64,000 nt of DNA from JAGVSZ01 sp963716855. GTDB taxonomy: Bacteria > Pseudomonadota > Gammaproteobacteria > Burkholderiales > SG8-39. Of this stretch, positions 36,150-44,595 are shown one piece after another; position 1 is the stretch's first letter; each line of letters starts with the position of its first letter. A model generated the notes under the pieces. It made no database searches. It was not told where the DNA came from and saw nothing but the letters and a program-made list of their open reading frames with translations. The DNA is taken from assembly GCA_963716855.1 (NCBI GenBank), contig CAVQUV010000019.1, forward strand, positions 512,411-576,410, given 5' to 3'. The translations under genes and the position numbers were made by a program.

Positions 36150-37355
36150 TCAGGTAGCGGTAGCCTTGGGGTCCGGTAACTGGTACTCAGAAAGATCAAT
36201 CTTCGGCTGACCCTTCTTCCTGACCAAGGTCCATTTCCCGTTCTCCAGATAGATTTGGACGTGCCAGTAGGCGCGCGTTTCTTTGGTCGTCATGTTCATC
36301 CCCGCCAGCCAGGACGTGAACTTCGCGATTGGAATCAGAAGCACCAACTTGGGGGAGCCGCAACCAAACGCCGAGTAGCCGCCGTTTACTGCCTCCAAGG
36401 CTTCCTTCTGATGCGGGTGAAATGCGAACCAGTATGCTCGGTGCGTTCCCTCGTCGTACTCCCGGGACGCAGTGCAAACGACCCGGGTCTTCTCGTCCGG
36501 GGAGGAGAAAAGCGCTCGCGTACGCTTGAGTAGCGGGATACCGAGGTGATCGGATACCCGTTTGGCAACCAGGTCATTGAACGCAACGGGGGTGAACTTC
36601 GGCCCCTCCTTCTGGGCCGGAGAACGCTCGGGCGCGGCTTCCGCTTCCTCGGGAAGTTCCTCCGTCTTCTTGGCATCCTCGGCCGTCGAGAAGACTAGTT
36701 CGACGATCTCATCGAGCTTGGTGAACTCCCGCGGTATGAGAAGCTCGTATACGCGTCGCAGGGCGTCCGGATCGTCGACGGACTCTTTTATTTGCATGAG
36801 GCGCAGCAGGCCATCGACACTTATCAAGCGCATGTCCCATGCGTACGGTGATCCTCGGATCTGAGCCTCGAGGTCGCCCGTGTCCTTACGCCCGACGACA
36901 ACGAGAATTGAAGACGCCTCCTCTGTCGCGGCCCCTTCGCGAAGAAGCTCTTTGCGGTACTGGGCAACGACGTTCAGATCGATCCGGTACGCGTCCGTGG
37001 TCTTAACCTCGACGATGATCTTGTGCTTGTTTGGAAGGTCCCAAAGCCCATCATTGCCGATTGCGCCCGCCCTCCCGCGATACCGTCCATAAGTGACCTC
37101 GAAACCGAGGCGACGGCCGACTTCGTTGATGATGTCCTGAAGCACGAGCCCGCTGTCCGGGAAAGAGTCCGTCAGACACTCGTTGGCGTAGCGCACTAGC
37201 TGGAGCGATGGAACCTCCGCTAGGAGCGCACGGAACTCCTGAGATGTGGTGCTTCCGTCTGTGAGCTTGCCGTCACCGGCGATCGCGATGATCTGCTTCA
37301 CGGTCTTGTCGTGAAGCAACTCTGGCGAAGCCTTCCAGAGAGTTAGGACGCTCAA
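36150..37355 (-). CDS. PD-(D/E)XK nuclease-like protein upstream of the SIR2-PIN gene
   Basis: The 401-residue product carries a restriction-endonuclease-like core in residues 85-140: 'GFEVTYGRYRGRAGAIGNDG', then LWDLPNKHKIIVEVKTTDAY, with Asp102 and the Glu116-x-Lys118 pair of PD-(D/E)XK enzymes on the expected strands. After a Glu/Pro-rich linker (about 230-250), residues 255-390 form a second unassigned domain with several aromatic motifs (RAYWFAFHPHQKEAL, YSAFGCGSPKLVLLIPI). It is on the same strand as, and 126 bases before, the original SIR2-PIN start, so the two were probably one operon. Base composition is visibly lower in GC than the dcw genes, which suggests transfer. The exact family is not recognised. 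Confidence 0.72.
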   Translation of the reverse strand: MSVLTLWKASPELLHDKTVKQIIAIAGDGKLTDGSTTSQEFRALLAEVPSLQLVRYANECLTDSFPDSGLVLQDIINEVGRRLGFEVTYGRYRGRAGAIGNDGLWDLPNKHKIIVEVKTTDAYRIDLNVVAQYRKELLREGAATEEASSILVVVGRKDTGDLEAQIRGSPYAWDMRLISVDGLLRLMQIKESVDDPDALRRVYELLIPREFTKLDEIVELVFSTAEDAKKTEELPEEAEAAPERSPAQKEGPKFTPVAFNDLVAKRVSDHLGIPLLKRTRALFSSPDEKTRVVCTASREYDEGTHRAYWFAFHPHQKEALEAVNGGYSAFGCGSPKLVLLIPIAKFTSWLAGMNMTTKETRAYWHVQIYLENGKWTLVRKKGQPKIDLSEYQLPDPKATAT

Positions 37356-37801
37356 CGGTTTCCCCTTTTATTTCAGAATTATAGGGGGTGCGCCGTTCTT
37401 CGGAGGCCACAAATCCACAAAGGGAACCGGCCCCAGCGCCGCGCGTTCGACCAGTACGTCCAACTGCTTTGTTGTTGGGTACCCACGCCCTACACGCGTC
37501 GGCGGCCAGTTACAGGCTAACGGGGCGAGAAGCCCGACGCTTGGACGTGGATCGAAGCATGCAAGCGCTAAGAACCGCTCGGCGCTCGAGTCAACCCGAT
37601 GCCCGCTCGGACCACAAAGTGCGAACTCTTCGCACGCACTGCACATATCCCAGCTTACAACGAGTATCCAGCCGGCTGTTGAGCGAAGCTAACCGCAATC
37701 CCTGCCCCCCAACTACAAATCGTGCACGGCGCGTAGCGCCCTTTGATGCTCTCGTGCTGATCGGTCCCCGCAGAGACGAGACGCGCCGACGCGCGCCCTG
37801 C
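37356..37801. other. Intergenic region, nothing recognised
   Basis: About 445 bases between the nuclease-like gene and a LuxR-type remnant. Frames here are short and lack protein character. The promoter of the nuclease-SIR2 pair should lie at its left edge, but I cannot point to clear -35 and -10 boxes. Confidence 0.4.
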
Positions 37802-38116
37802 TCAAACCGACGTCAACCCCTCCCGCACCGCGTACTTCGTCAGCGCCGCAACGGAGTGCAGCCTCACCGTGCGCATGATATTCCGCCGATGCACCGCGAC
37901 GGTCGCGACCGTGATGCCCAGACGCTCGGTGATGCAGGGCGAGCGATTCCCCTCGGTGATCAGCCTGAGCACTTCGCGCTCCACCGCCCCCAAGCGCGGC
38001 GCCGGTGCACGCGCGCGCGTACGCCTCGCCGCTCCACCGCGGACTGTAGCCAGGCGCGCGTCCACAGCTCCACGCGGCGGCGCACCGGCTCGTCGTCGTG
38101 CCTCCGCGCGAGTCAT
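37802..38116 (-). pseudogene. LuxR-type helix-turn-helix remnant
   Basis: The last 65 residues read 'VEREVLRLITEGNRSPCITERLG' and 'ITVATVAVHRRNIMRTVRLHSVAAL' then TKYAVREGL, a near-standard LuxR/FixJ DNA-binding domain. Normal response regulators of this type have a receiver domain before it; here the upstream sequence is Arg/Ala-rich and not recognisable. It is most likely the 3' end of a decayed response regulator, although a small stand-alone protein from the ATG at 38116 cannot be excluded. Confidence 0.5.
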
Positions 38117-38353
38117 GAAAGCGAGAGGTTGGGGGATCCACTGAAGAGAAGTGAGAGCGCGCGGGGCGCAATAGCAATCGCGCCGGCGAAATTCGCCGCC
38201 GTTCGCCGCGTACAAGTCCACCCCCATTGACCGAGGTCAAGATCGCCGCACCGCGAACGGCAGAGAGTTGCTCGAGAAGCATCGATCGACTCGAACAATT
38301 GAAAAAGGAACCTCCTTCCTCTGCCAGATTGACCTGAGATCAAAGGACGAGAA

Positions 38354-38803
38354 ATGAAACATTCAACGATAGGGCTGGCCCTCATCGGCGTCTTCTTCGT
38401 TTCGAGTTCCGCGCTCGCGCAGTCGAAGCCGCCGGCGATGATCGATTTCGGTGCACTCGAGTACAAGTCCAGTTGCGCCACATGCCATGGACTCAACGCC
38501 AAAGGTGACGGCCCGCTGCGTCCGTACCTGGTCAAGGCGCCGTCGGATCTGACCACCCTTGCCAAGCGCAACGGGGGAGTATTCCCCGTACAACGGACAA
38601 CGGAGGTCATCGACGGCAGGACCCAGACTGAGATCGCTGGGCATGGTTCGCGCGAGATGCCGGCGTGGGGCGCGCGGTACTCCGCCGAGGCGCCTTACTA
38701 CTATCTTGGAGGCGCACTCCCGGGTCCGTACGAGACGGACGCGTTCGTCCGTACCCGGATCGCGGCGCTGATCGACTATCTGAATCGCATGCAGGGGAAG
38801 TAA
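38354..38803 (+). CDS. Periplasmic class I cytochrome c
   Basis: The 149-residue product has a Sec signal (MKHSTIGLALIGVFFVSSSALA) with cleavage near residue 22, one CATCH haem site at 41-45, and a likely distal Met ligand at 102 in SREMPAWG. It also has 'GLNAKGDGPLRP', common in small electron-transfer cytochromes c of sulfur or C1 metabolism. Partner enzyme is not in the window. A good ribosome site (AAAGGACGAGAA) precedes the ATG. Confidence 0.9.
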   Translation: MKHSTIGLALIGVFFVSSSALAQSKPPAMIDFGALEYKSSCATCHGLNAKGDGPLRPYLVKAPSDLTTLAKRNGGVFPVQRTTEVIDGRTQTEIAGHGSREMPAWGARYSAEAPYYYLGGALPGPYETDAFVRTRIAALIDYLNRMQGK

Positions 38804-38808
38804 CGAGG

Positions 38809-38825
38809 GCCACGCGTTGCGTGGC
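38809..38825 (+). terminator. Hairpin after the cytochrome c gene
   Basis: GCCACGC and GCGTGGC form a perfect 7-bp stem around GTT, six bases after the stop codon. There is no T-run behind it, so it may protect the 3' end or act as a weak terminator. Confidence 0.4.
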
Positions 38826-38921
38826 GGGAGTCTGCGGCCCCGCTGAATAAGGGTGGGCCCCGGATACTCCGGCACGAAACTTCGGTCGCAAGCCCTGCTT
38901 GCCCGGCGAGTGGAGCGATGC

Positions 38922-39581
38922 ATGAGCCCTGCGTTCGCGAGGGACCGCAAGATCGCGCTCGTCATGGTCAGCGCTGTCCTTCTTACGTTCACGGCTTTCT
39001 CCGCCGTCGCGGCAACCGACGAGGCGATCTGCAGACTGGCTGTGAACTGGTTCGACGAGGATGGGCTGCACTATTGGACGCCCGACAAGAACGAGCGCCT
39101 GGTCCGGATCGTGCGCGATCTCGGGGCGAGCCAGCTTCCTGCCGACGGCATTCTCATCTGCTCAGGAGAGGGGTGGTACGGCCGCACGCTGTACCTGTTG
39201 AGGTATTTCAACGCGGAGACGTTACGCGAAGAGCGACGCGGTCTCGCCATGCACCTCGCATTCTTCCGCGAGGCACCGGATGACATTGTCCGGCTCGCCG
39301 TGCAGCATGAACTCGGGCACTTAGCGCGTCAGCTTGACAATCAAGCTTGCGTGGATCCCTACGATGACGAGATTGCGAGGCGCTGCGAGCAGGAAGCAGA
39401 TGATGCGGCCGCCGTAATCGTGGGGCCCTGCGCAGTCGCACGTCTACTCGCGTGGCTGGTCGGCTACTTCGAGCGGCACAATGTCTCGATCTACACCGGC
39501 GCGCTCACTCCCCGAATCGCAAGGCAGATGGGAGCAGGCAACTGTCTGGTGTCGGGCGCCTCGAACCCGATACGCCAATAG
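38922..39581 (+). CDS. Exported HExxH zinc metalloprotease-like protein
   Basis: The 219-residue product begins with a signal peptide or anchor (residues 10-31, ending AVAAT). It has the zinc motif HELGH at 129-133 and a downstream Glu in 'RRCEQEADDAAAVIVGP', which resembles the third ligand of M48-type enzymes. Six cysteines suggest disulfides outside the cytoplasm. I do not recognise the exact family. The ATG at 38922 places the signal at the N-terminus; an ATG at 38853 would add a non-signal extension. It follows the cytochrome c gene on the same strand. Confidence 0.65.
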   Translation: MSPAFARDRKIALVMVSAVLLTFTAFSAVAATDEAICRLAVNWFDEDGLHYWTPDKNERLVRIVRDLGASQLPADGILICSGEGWYGRTLYLLRYFNAETLREERRGLAMHLAFFREAPDDIVRLAVQHELGHLARQLDNQACVDPYDDEIARRCEQEADDAAAVIVGPCAVARLLAWLVGYFERHNVSIYTGALTPRIARQMGAGNCLVSGASNPIRQ

Positions 39582-39805
39582 TGTCGAAGCTGAAGCGCAC
39601 CAGTAGACGAGTCTGCGCCCGTCGTAAGAGGCGGCGCCAACCGAAGCCAGCCTCCTTTTGCCTTTCGTCGCGCATTAGAGAACCACTAGCCGCCCTCTGA
39701 CGAGTAGAGATTGGCCGGTTGGCGCGCTTCCAAGCAGACACGAGTCCAGAAGGGAGAATGGATCGCGACCGTCTGCTTTCGTGCGCGGCCGCGACCGACC
39801 GCTCC

Positions 39806-39905
39806 TGGCCCGAGAGCGGTCTTCCCCTCCCCCGCGGGCGACGGACTAGTAGTCCGCTGAGAGACGGATCACTTTTCAGCCGGTCGAATGACTGAGTTCG
39901 ACCCA
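39806..39905 (+). repeat. 100-bp dispersed repeat, copy A
   Basis: This segment recurs as its reverse complement at 50058-50157 with about one or two mismatches (ACTTTTCAGC here, ACTTCTCAGC there). It contains the near-palindrome GACGGACTAGTAGTCCG. No coding sense. The two copies face each other across about 10.1 kb of accessory genes. Confidence 0.85.
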
Positions 39906-40434
39906 AAGCCGGCATCGGCGATTTTCTGGTCGATTGACTGGTGTACCTTGCAAGGTGCCGCTTACTGAGTCCGTCGTCAAAATCTGAATTCGTCGAAACC
40001 AGCCATCCGCGGATTTCTACCGGCGATGTGGACAAGATTCCTCCGAACGGCCGCTCTCAAAAATGCGGGCGCGCGCTCACGACCCCTTGCTGCCTGTCGC
40101 GCTCTAGGGAAGCGGACCTTCGTCGACTTCGCTGACCGGCCAAGAGCTGTCGTTCTTCCAAATCGCTGATAGCTGCCGTTCAAGCCTCGCATCCTTGGGC
40201 AGCTAGCTGCACTCTCGACTTACTGTCCCAAAGAAAGAAAAGCGATAGAGGCGACTGGAGGCTTGCGTGTAACGACAGGCTTGCCGCTGCTACTAGTCTT
40301 GAGAGCCGCCTCCCCCAAGCCAATGTTCGTCGAGGAGATCCGTGAGGCGTTCGCACGGAAATGAAGCTCCGCCGAGAAATCAGCCGACGGGCCCTCCATT
40401 CACTTTGAGGCGGACGACGTTGGCGGAGGGCAGC
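39906..40434. other. Gene-free stretch with degenerate repeat fragments
   Basis: No supported gene. It carries fragments such as CCGGCCAAGAGCTGTCGTTC and GATAGCTGCCGTTCAAGCC that look like worn copies of an intergenic repeat also seen near 50.1, 54.6 and 57.2 kb. A complete unit cannot be delimited by eye. Confidence 0.4.
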
Positions 40435-40720
40435 TCATGCTCCACGCTGACGGACTCCCAGCGTGAGCGCAGCGGGGTCGAAGGTGATGTCGACCCAACC
40501 GTACACGTCGGCAGGAGCGGCCAGGAGAACGTTTACTGCGAATTCGCTGCCGGGAGCGACAAGCGGCGGCGCGAACAGGATCACTGACGGACGGTCGGTG
40601 GTCGCTTCGATCAGCGGGTTCAACGGAATCCCGCAAGTACAGCCGATACCGCGGATCGGCAGGGACGTTCGAGAAATGCGAGACGCCGCGCTCGTCGACG
40701 AAATGGTGGACCTCATTCAT
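40435..40720 (-). pseudogene. Remnant of a DUF4124/cohesin-like exported protein, frameshifted
   Basis: From 40720 one frame reads MNEVHHFVDERGVSHFSNVP and ADPRYRLYLRD, the DUF4124 pattern. The continuation 'PSVILFAPPLVAPGSEFAV' and 'LLAAPADVYGWVDITFDPAAL', which resembles the first strands of a cohesin-type domain, is in a different frame ending at 40435. One indel near 40620 would join them. The protein is also cut short, with nothing recognisable beyond. Confidence 0.45.
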
Positions 40721-40839
40721 GGGCTCCGATCGGCCGCCGACGCCAGCGCGAAAGATAGAGCGCGCGGCAACGCGAGTTTGCCGACGTGGCCTCACGGTAA
40801 ACCCCTGCATCCCCCCGAAAAGCGGCTGCCCCCTGCCCG

Positions 40840-41424
40840 TTATTGTGGGCCAGGTTGAAGTCCTGGCGCGCGAACACACCAGATGGACTGGGTGGCGTTA
40901 TCGCTGACAGGAACCCCGTTGAGCGCCACCATGAAGGTACCAAATAAACGATTAGTCCATCCAACCCAGAGATGGACTTCTGTTCCCACCTGCTGGTTAG
41001 TGGTCCAGAAACGGACATCATCACCTGCGGGAATGTCCGTGAACGGGTGCCCGGATGGGAGTGCTGGGGCCGCGGTGGCGGACACGTCCATTAGACTTCC
41101 CAGTTCTTGGACGGTAGGCAGCCGCCAACCCCACGGTTACCCGTCCTTACACCAGTACACGAGGCAGTAAGCAAATTGCCACCGCTGGGGAAGATTGAGG
41201 CCTGGTGATCGCTGCCAAACCAACCCCGTTTCCCTATCGAGCACGGCCTCGCTGTTCATGTTGCTCAGAACGATAAACCGCGTGTTCGACGGCAATGTCT
41301 GGTCCCAGGACGGCGTGGCGTAGTACGGGCCGGGGGCTGTCGTCTGCGCGTGAGCAGGTGTGACGGCGAACGTCGCCAATCCCAATCCGATCAGAGCGAG
41401 TGTGCGTGACAGTGCGCGTTTCAT
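40840..41424 (-). pseudogene. DUF1566 exported protein, copy 1, with an in-frame stop
   Basis: From the ATG at 41424 the frame gives a signal peptide (MKRALSRTLALIGLGLATFA, cleavage after AHAQ) and the DUF1566 start 'NTRFIVLSNMNSEAVLDRE' TGLVWQRSP. A TAA at 41139-41137 interrupts it at 'YWCKDG'. The same frame then continues with GWRLPTVQELGSLMD, 'DDVRFWTTNQQVGTEVHLWV' and 'SIWCVRAPG', the rest of the domain. One nonsense change therefore separates two halves; the whole would be 194 residues. Function of DUF1566 is unknown; it is often surface-associated. Confidence 0.75.
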
Positions 41425-41506
41425 GGCTCTCCTCCTTGGCTGTGACAAGTGAACGAATCGTTGCTGTCGGGTTGAGGACGACCGTGACCCCTCCAATCGG
41501 AAAGTC

Positions 41507-42073
41507 TCAAAGGCTATCCAGGGCCGCGGGTCCGCGCACACACCACGAGAATAGTTCTCCGCTCTTTGAAGGGTTGCCCACGGGGGAGCCGAGTCCAGCC
41601 TGGAAGGTCACAGCCCATGCCGCATCGGCGATGACGCCGGGGATGGTCGAGTTAGTAGCCGACCAGTAGACCTGCGGCTGAACGCCGGCAAACGGATGAC
41701 CTGCCGGCAAAGCGGGTCCGGGATCAGGAACAGAGGGTCATACAGGCTTGCGAGTTCATTTATCGAGAGGAGCCGCCAGCCCATCCGCCCCCCGACTTGC
41801 TTGTTGAGGCAGAAATGTACGGAACCGACCCAGTCGTCACGGAATGGACTTGGCGTTCTCTCCCACACCAATCCCGTCTCCCGGTCCAAGACTGCTTGGC
41901 TGCTGAAATTGGACAAAACAATGAAGCGAGTTGGCACTCGGCAGCGTCTGATCCCAAGACGGTGTGGCGTAGTACGGCCCGTTAGCCGTCGTCTGCGCGT
42001 GAGCAGGTGTGACGGCGAACGTAGCCAATCCCCATCCGATCAGAGCGAGTGTGCGCGACAGTGCACGTTTCAT
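41507..42073 (-). pseudogene. DUF1566 exported protein, copy 2, two frameshifts
   Basis: This is a tandem paralogue of copy 1. The signal peptide (MKRALSRTLALIGWGLATFA) and the leader before it are nearly identical to copy 1. A frameshift after 'SWDQTLPS' moves the domain to another frame (RFIVLSNFSSQAVLDRETG, RMGWRLLSINELASLYDP). A second after 'LIPDP' moves it again (PAGHPFAGVQPQVYWSATNS, LFSWCVRGPAALDSL). All three segments line up with copy 1, so this is a decayed gene and not a new one. Confidence 0.75.
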
Positions 42074-42325
42074 GGCAGTCCTCCTTGGTTGTGACAAGTG
42101 AACGATTCGTTCCGGCGCATCGCCCACGGGCTCTTTGCTTTTCGCGCGCTCCATGGGCTATGGACTGGTTGTGCCGAGCGAACGCCTCAGAACCGCGAAA
42201 TTCCGAACTCCCCGCGTTCCTCGGCGAATGGTGGATCGGAGAGCCGGCGCAGCCGCGATGGCCGCCAAGCAAGAGCCTGCGGGCGAGATGGCGGCCCATC
42301 TCTCATCCCCCGTGCCGATCGGCGG

Positions 42326-42925
42326 CTAGTGGCGTCGTCTGCGGAGGATGCGTCGGCCGCCGAGGACCGCAAGGACGCCGGCAAGCAGGGCCAGCGTTCC
42401 GGGCTCCGGGGCGGCCTGGGTGGTCACTGCGTTGCTAATGCTAAAGCCCGGATCGACTCCCGGCATCAACTGCTGAAAGAGGACGTACGCCAGCAGTCCG
42501 TCGCCACTAACGCCGGAAGAGAAGCCGGCAATTCCTAGGAGCGAGCCTGGGAGCAGTAAGCCGCTGCTGGTGATATTCGACAAGGTCAGATCGGAGGCGT
42601 CGAACTCGGCTTGATAAACGCTCTGATAAAGCCCGCCCACGTCCAGCGGGCTGACGACACCGTCAGTGAAGTTCAGATCAAAACTCCAATCCTGCAAGCC
42701 ACTTGCGCCCGTGATTTCAATGGGCAGCAGGAACGCGTTGGCAGAGAGCGGAGAGGAAAGACTACCAAGGGGATCAAAGAGAGAACTGGGGATGCTAGTC
42801 GTCGGCGTCCCAACCAAGATTCCAGCCCCGGCCCAAGGCGAAGCCACCAGCGCAAGGAACCCACTCGCGAGAGCGACGAGCAATGCGCGTTTGGCCACTG
42901 CCCGACACAACAACCTTCGGATCAT
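42326..42925 (-). CDS. PEP-CTERM-anchored exported protein
   Basis: The 199-residue product has an N-terminal signal (about residues 8-34, ending WAGAG), a beta-rich Ser/Leu-rich body without cysteines, and a C-terminal sorting signal: APEPGTLALLAGVLAVLGG followed by RRILRRRRH. PEP-CTERM proteins are processed by exosortase (EpsH/XrtA) and linked to exopolysaccharide. No exosortase is in the window. The body shows 'FDLNFTDGVVSPLDV' typical of this protein class. The ATG at 42925 follows GGGGAGGGTG. Confidence 0.88.
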   Translation of the reverse strand: MIRRLLCRAVAKRALLVALASGFLALVASPWAGAGILVGTPTTSIPSSLFDPLGSLSSPLSANAFLLPIEITGASGLQDWSFDLNFTDGVVSPLDVGGLYQSVYQAEFDASDLTLSNITSSGLLLPGSLLGIAGFSSGVSGDGLLAYVLFQQLMPGVDPGFSISNAVTTQAAPEPGTLALLAGVLAVLGGRRILRRRRH

Positions 42926-43818
42926 TTGTGCACCCTCCCCGGTTCGCACCACTGAATCGCGCTGCTGCGGCGCACGAAGCCACGACGGTCTGGGTGGCGC
43001 ACGCAGAACCTCCCCCTCCTCGGACGGTCCTGACAAAGGCCGGGCCTTGGAGAGGCCCCAACACTAGGCCCTAGGCATAGGGCATGCCGACTCCGTTTAA
43101 GCCCAACAATCAACAAGTTAATTGAACGCTCAAATTAGAGTCATTCTCGAATGTTAAGACAGCTCGACAGTCGCAGGGGAACTCGTCGGGTGGGGCTGCG
43201 CGGCAACTCCTAGCGGGGGAGGCAGAGCCGTGAGACTCGACTAACGAGATCGGCGCGTGGCTCTCGGCGATGGCGCAGTACCGCTGCTTTTGGGCCTGCA
43301 CGGAGAAGTCCGTGAAGGGCCGCTTCTCCAGAGGACGAAGGGCAGCAACGGGTCGAGAGCGTCGTGGAACGACCGCTTCCGGCGACGTCGTTGTACCGCC
43401 GCTTCTGGCCGACAGCCGCGGTTCCCTATGTTCGCCGAAAGCGGGTTTTGGAAGAATCAGGCTCTTGCCGCGAAGGGCAGCTTACGCGCTTAGTTGCGAA
43501 CTCACGCAACCGGCCATCAGCCGCCGGTCACTGTTGCTGCCCAATCCACTACAAAGCAGTCGTTCCTCTCCAGGGTCACCGATTGCCTGTGCCGTGAGGC
43601 ACAATTCGGTTAACCAGATCTTCATATCGCGGTTAAGTTGAAGATGTATCTCGATAAACCGCGTTGGGCGTCCGAAACGAGTCGAGGCCGGCGTTGCGCA
43701 GGGCGAACCGTTCGCCGGCCGAAGCGGTCACGAAAATAACCGAGGAGCGTGTGCTCGCCACGATGCATCGCTGCCGCTGCGCCGAGCATGACGCTCACGA
43801 TGCTGCCGAATCGCTGCG
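42926..43818. other. Gene-free stretch with degenerate repeat fragments
   Basis: About 0.9 kb without a supported gene. It contains scattered pieces of the form CCGCTTCTGG and CGACCGCTTCCGGCG (43310-43430) that resemble worn copies of a repeated intergenic sequence. Frames of 60-120 codons here lack coding character. Confidence 0.4.
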
Positions 43819-44136
43819 TCATGGCTTGTACTCCCTCGGTGGTTGGCCGGTCTTTCGATGCCGGCTCGACGGCATTCTAGTCGGCAGCGCGCGACAATGC
43901 GACGGTCGCCGGGCAACGACGGCTGGCAGCTTCAAGGCCCCTGCCCCGCCCTCCGGCGTGCTACTTGATGACCGGCAGCGTTCAGCGTCGGTGAAGATAA
44001 TCCGCCGACGACCGAGACGCGCCTTGAGCATCCGGTTCTCGGCCTTGAGGTATTCGATGAACCCTTCCTGCTCGCGGGCGAGCCACGCAGCGAGCACGAC
44101 GATCAGAAGCCGCATCAGCGCCGGCGCTTGAACCAT
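43819..44136 (-). pseudogene. Truncated N-terminus of an integrase-core transposase
   Basis: The first 50 residues read 'LIVVLAAWLAREQEGFIEYL' and KAENRMLKARLGRRRIIFTDAERCR. This closely resembles the start of a widespread rve-type transposase family (EYLRAENRxLRExLGxRRLRFTDxER). Homology stops near 43975 and the rest is unrelated, so only the 5' end of the transposase remains. No IS ends were found. Confidence 0.55.
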
Positions 44137-44305
44137 GCTGCGAGCCTAACCCAGGCCGTCGCATCATGCTCGCTCGACCTCGATTGAGTATCTGGAAACT
44201 ACGAGCTCAAGATTGACAGAGGTCGCGTCGCCTAGTGAGGCGTGGGAAGGGACTTCCTATCCGAGAACAAAATCGTGACAATTAAGTATTCTTTGGAGCG
44301 TGAAA

Positions 44306-44581
44306 ATGGCAAGGATAGTGAAGTGCGTCAAACTGGGCCGGGAAGCCGAAGGCTTGGATTTTGCCCCCTATCCCGGGGAACTTGGAAAGAAGATATTCGA
44401 CAACGTATCCAAGGAAGCCTGGAAGCAATGGCTGGAGCACCAAAAGATGCTGGTGAACGAGAACCGCCTCAATCTAGCCGACGCCAAGGCGCGCAAATAC
44501 CTGACGGAGCAGATGGATAAACATTTCTTCGGCAGCGGCGCCGACGTGGCGGCGGGTTACGTGCCCCAATCCAGCAAATAG
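44306..44581 (+). CDS. Probable Fe(II)-trafficking / oxidative damage protection protein YggX
   Basis: The 91-residue product matches YggX along its length: MARIVKCVKLGREAEGLDF, 'PYPGELGKKIFDNVSKEAW', 'WLEHQKMLVNENRLNLADAKARKYL' (in part), ending HFFGSGADVAAGY. The conserved Cys7 is present. In enterobacteria YggX protects iron-sulfur clusters from oxidants. The ATG at 44306 follows TTGGAG; a GTG six bases earlier is in frame. It converges with an ATP-grasp gene 14 bases away and belongs by theme with the redox genes to its right. Confidence 0.92.
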   Translation: MARIVKCVKLGREAEGLDFAPYPGELGKKIFDNVSKEAWKQWLEHQKMLVNENRLNLADAKARKYLTEQMDKHFFGSGADVAAGYVPQSSK

Positions 44582-44595
44582 TCCGGACCGGGCGG

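Noticed and set aside
37388..38230. 280-codon Arg-rich frame on the plus strand over the LuxR remnant
   Set aside because: No protein character; the LuxR-type domain on the minus strand accounts for the open frame.
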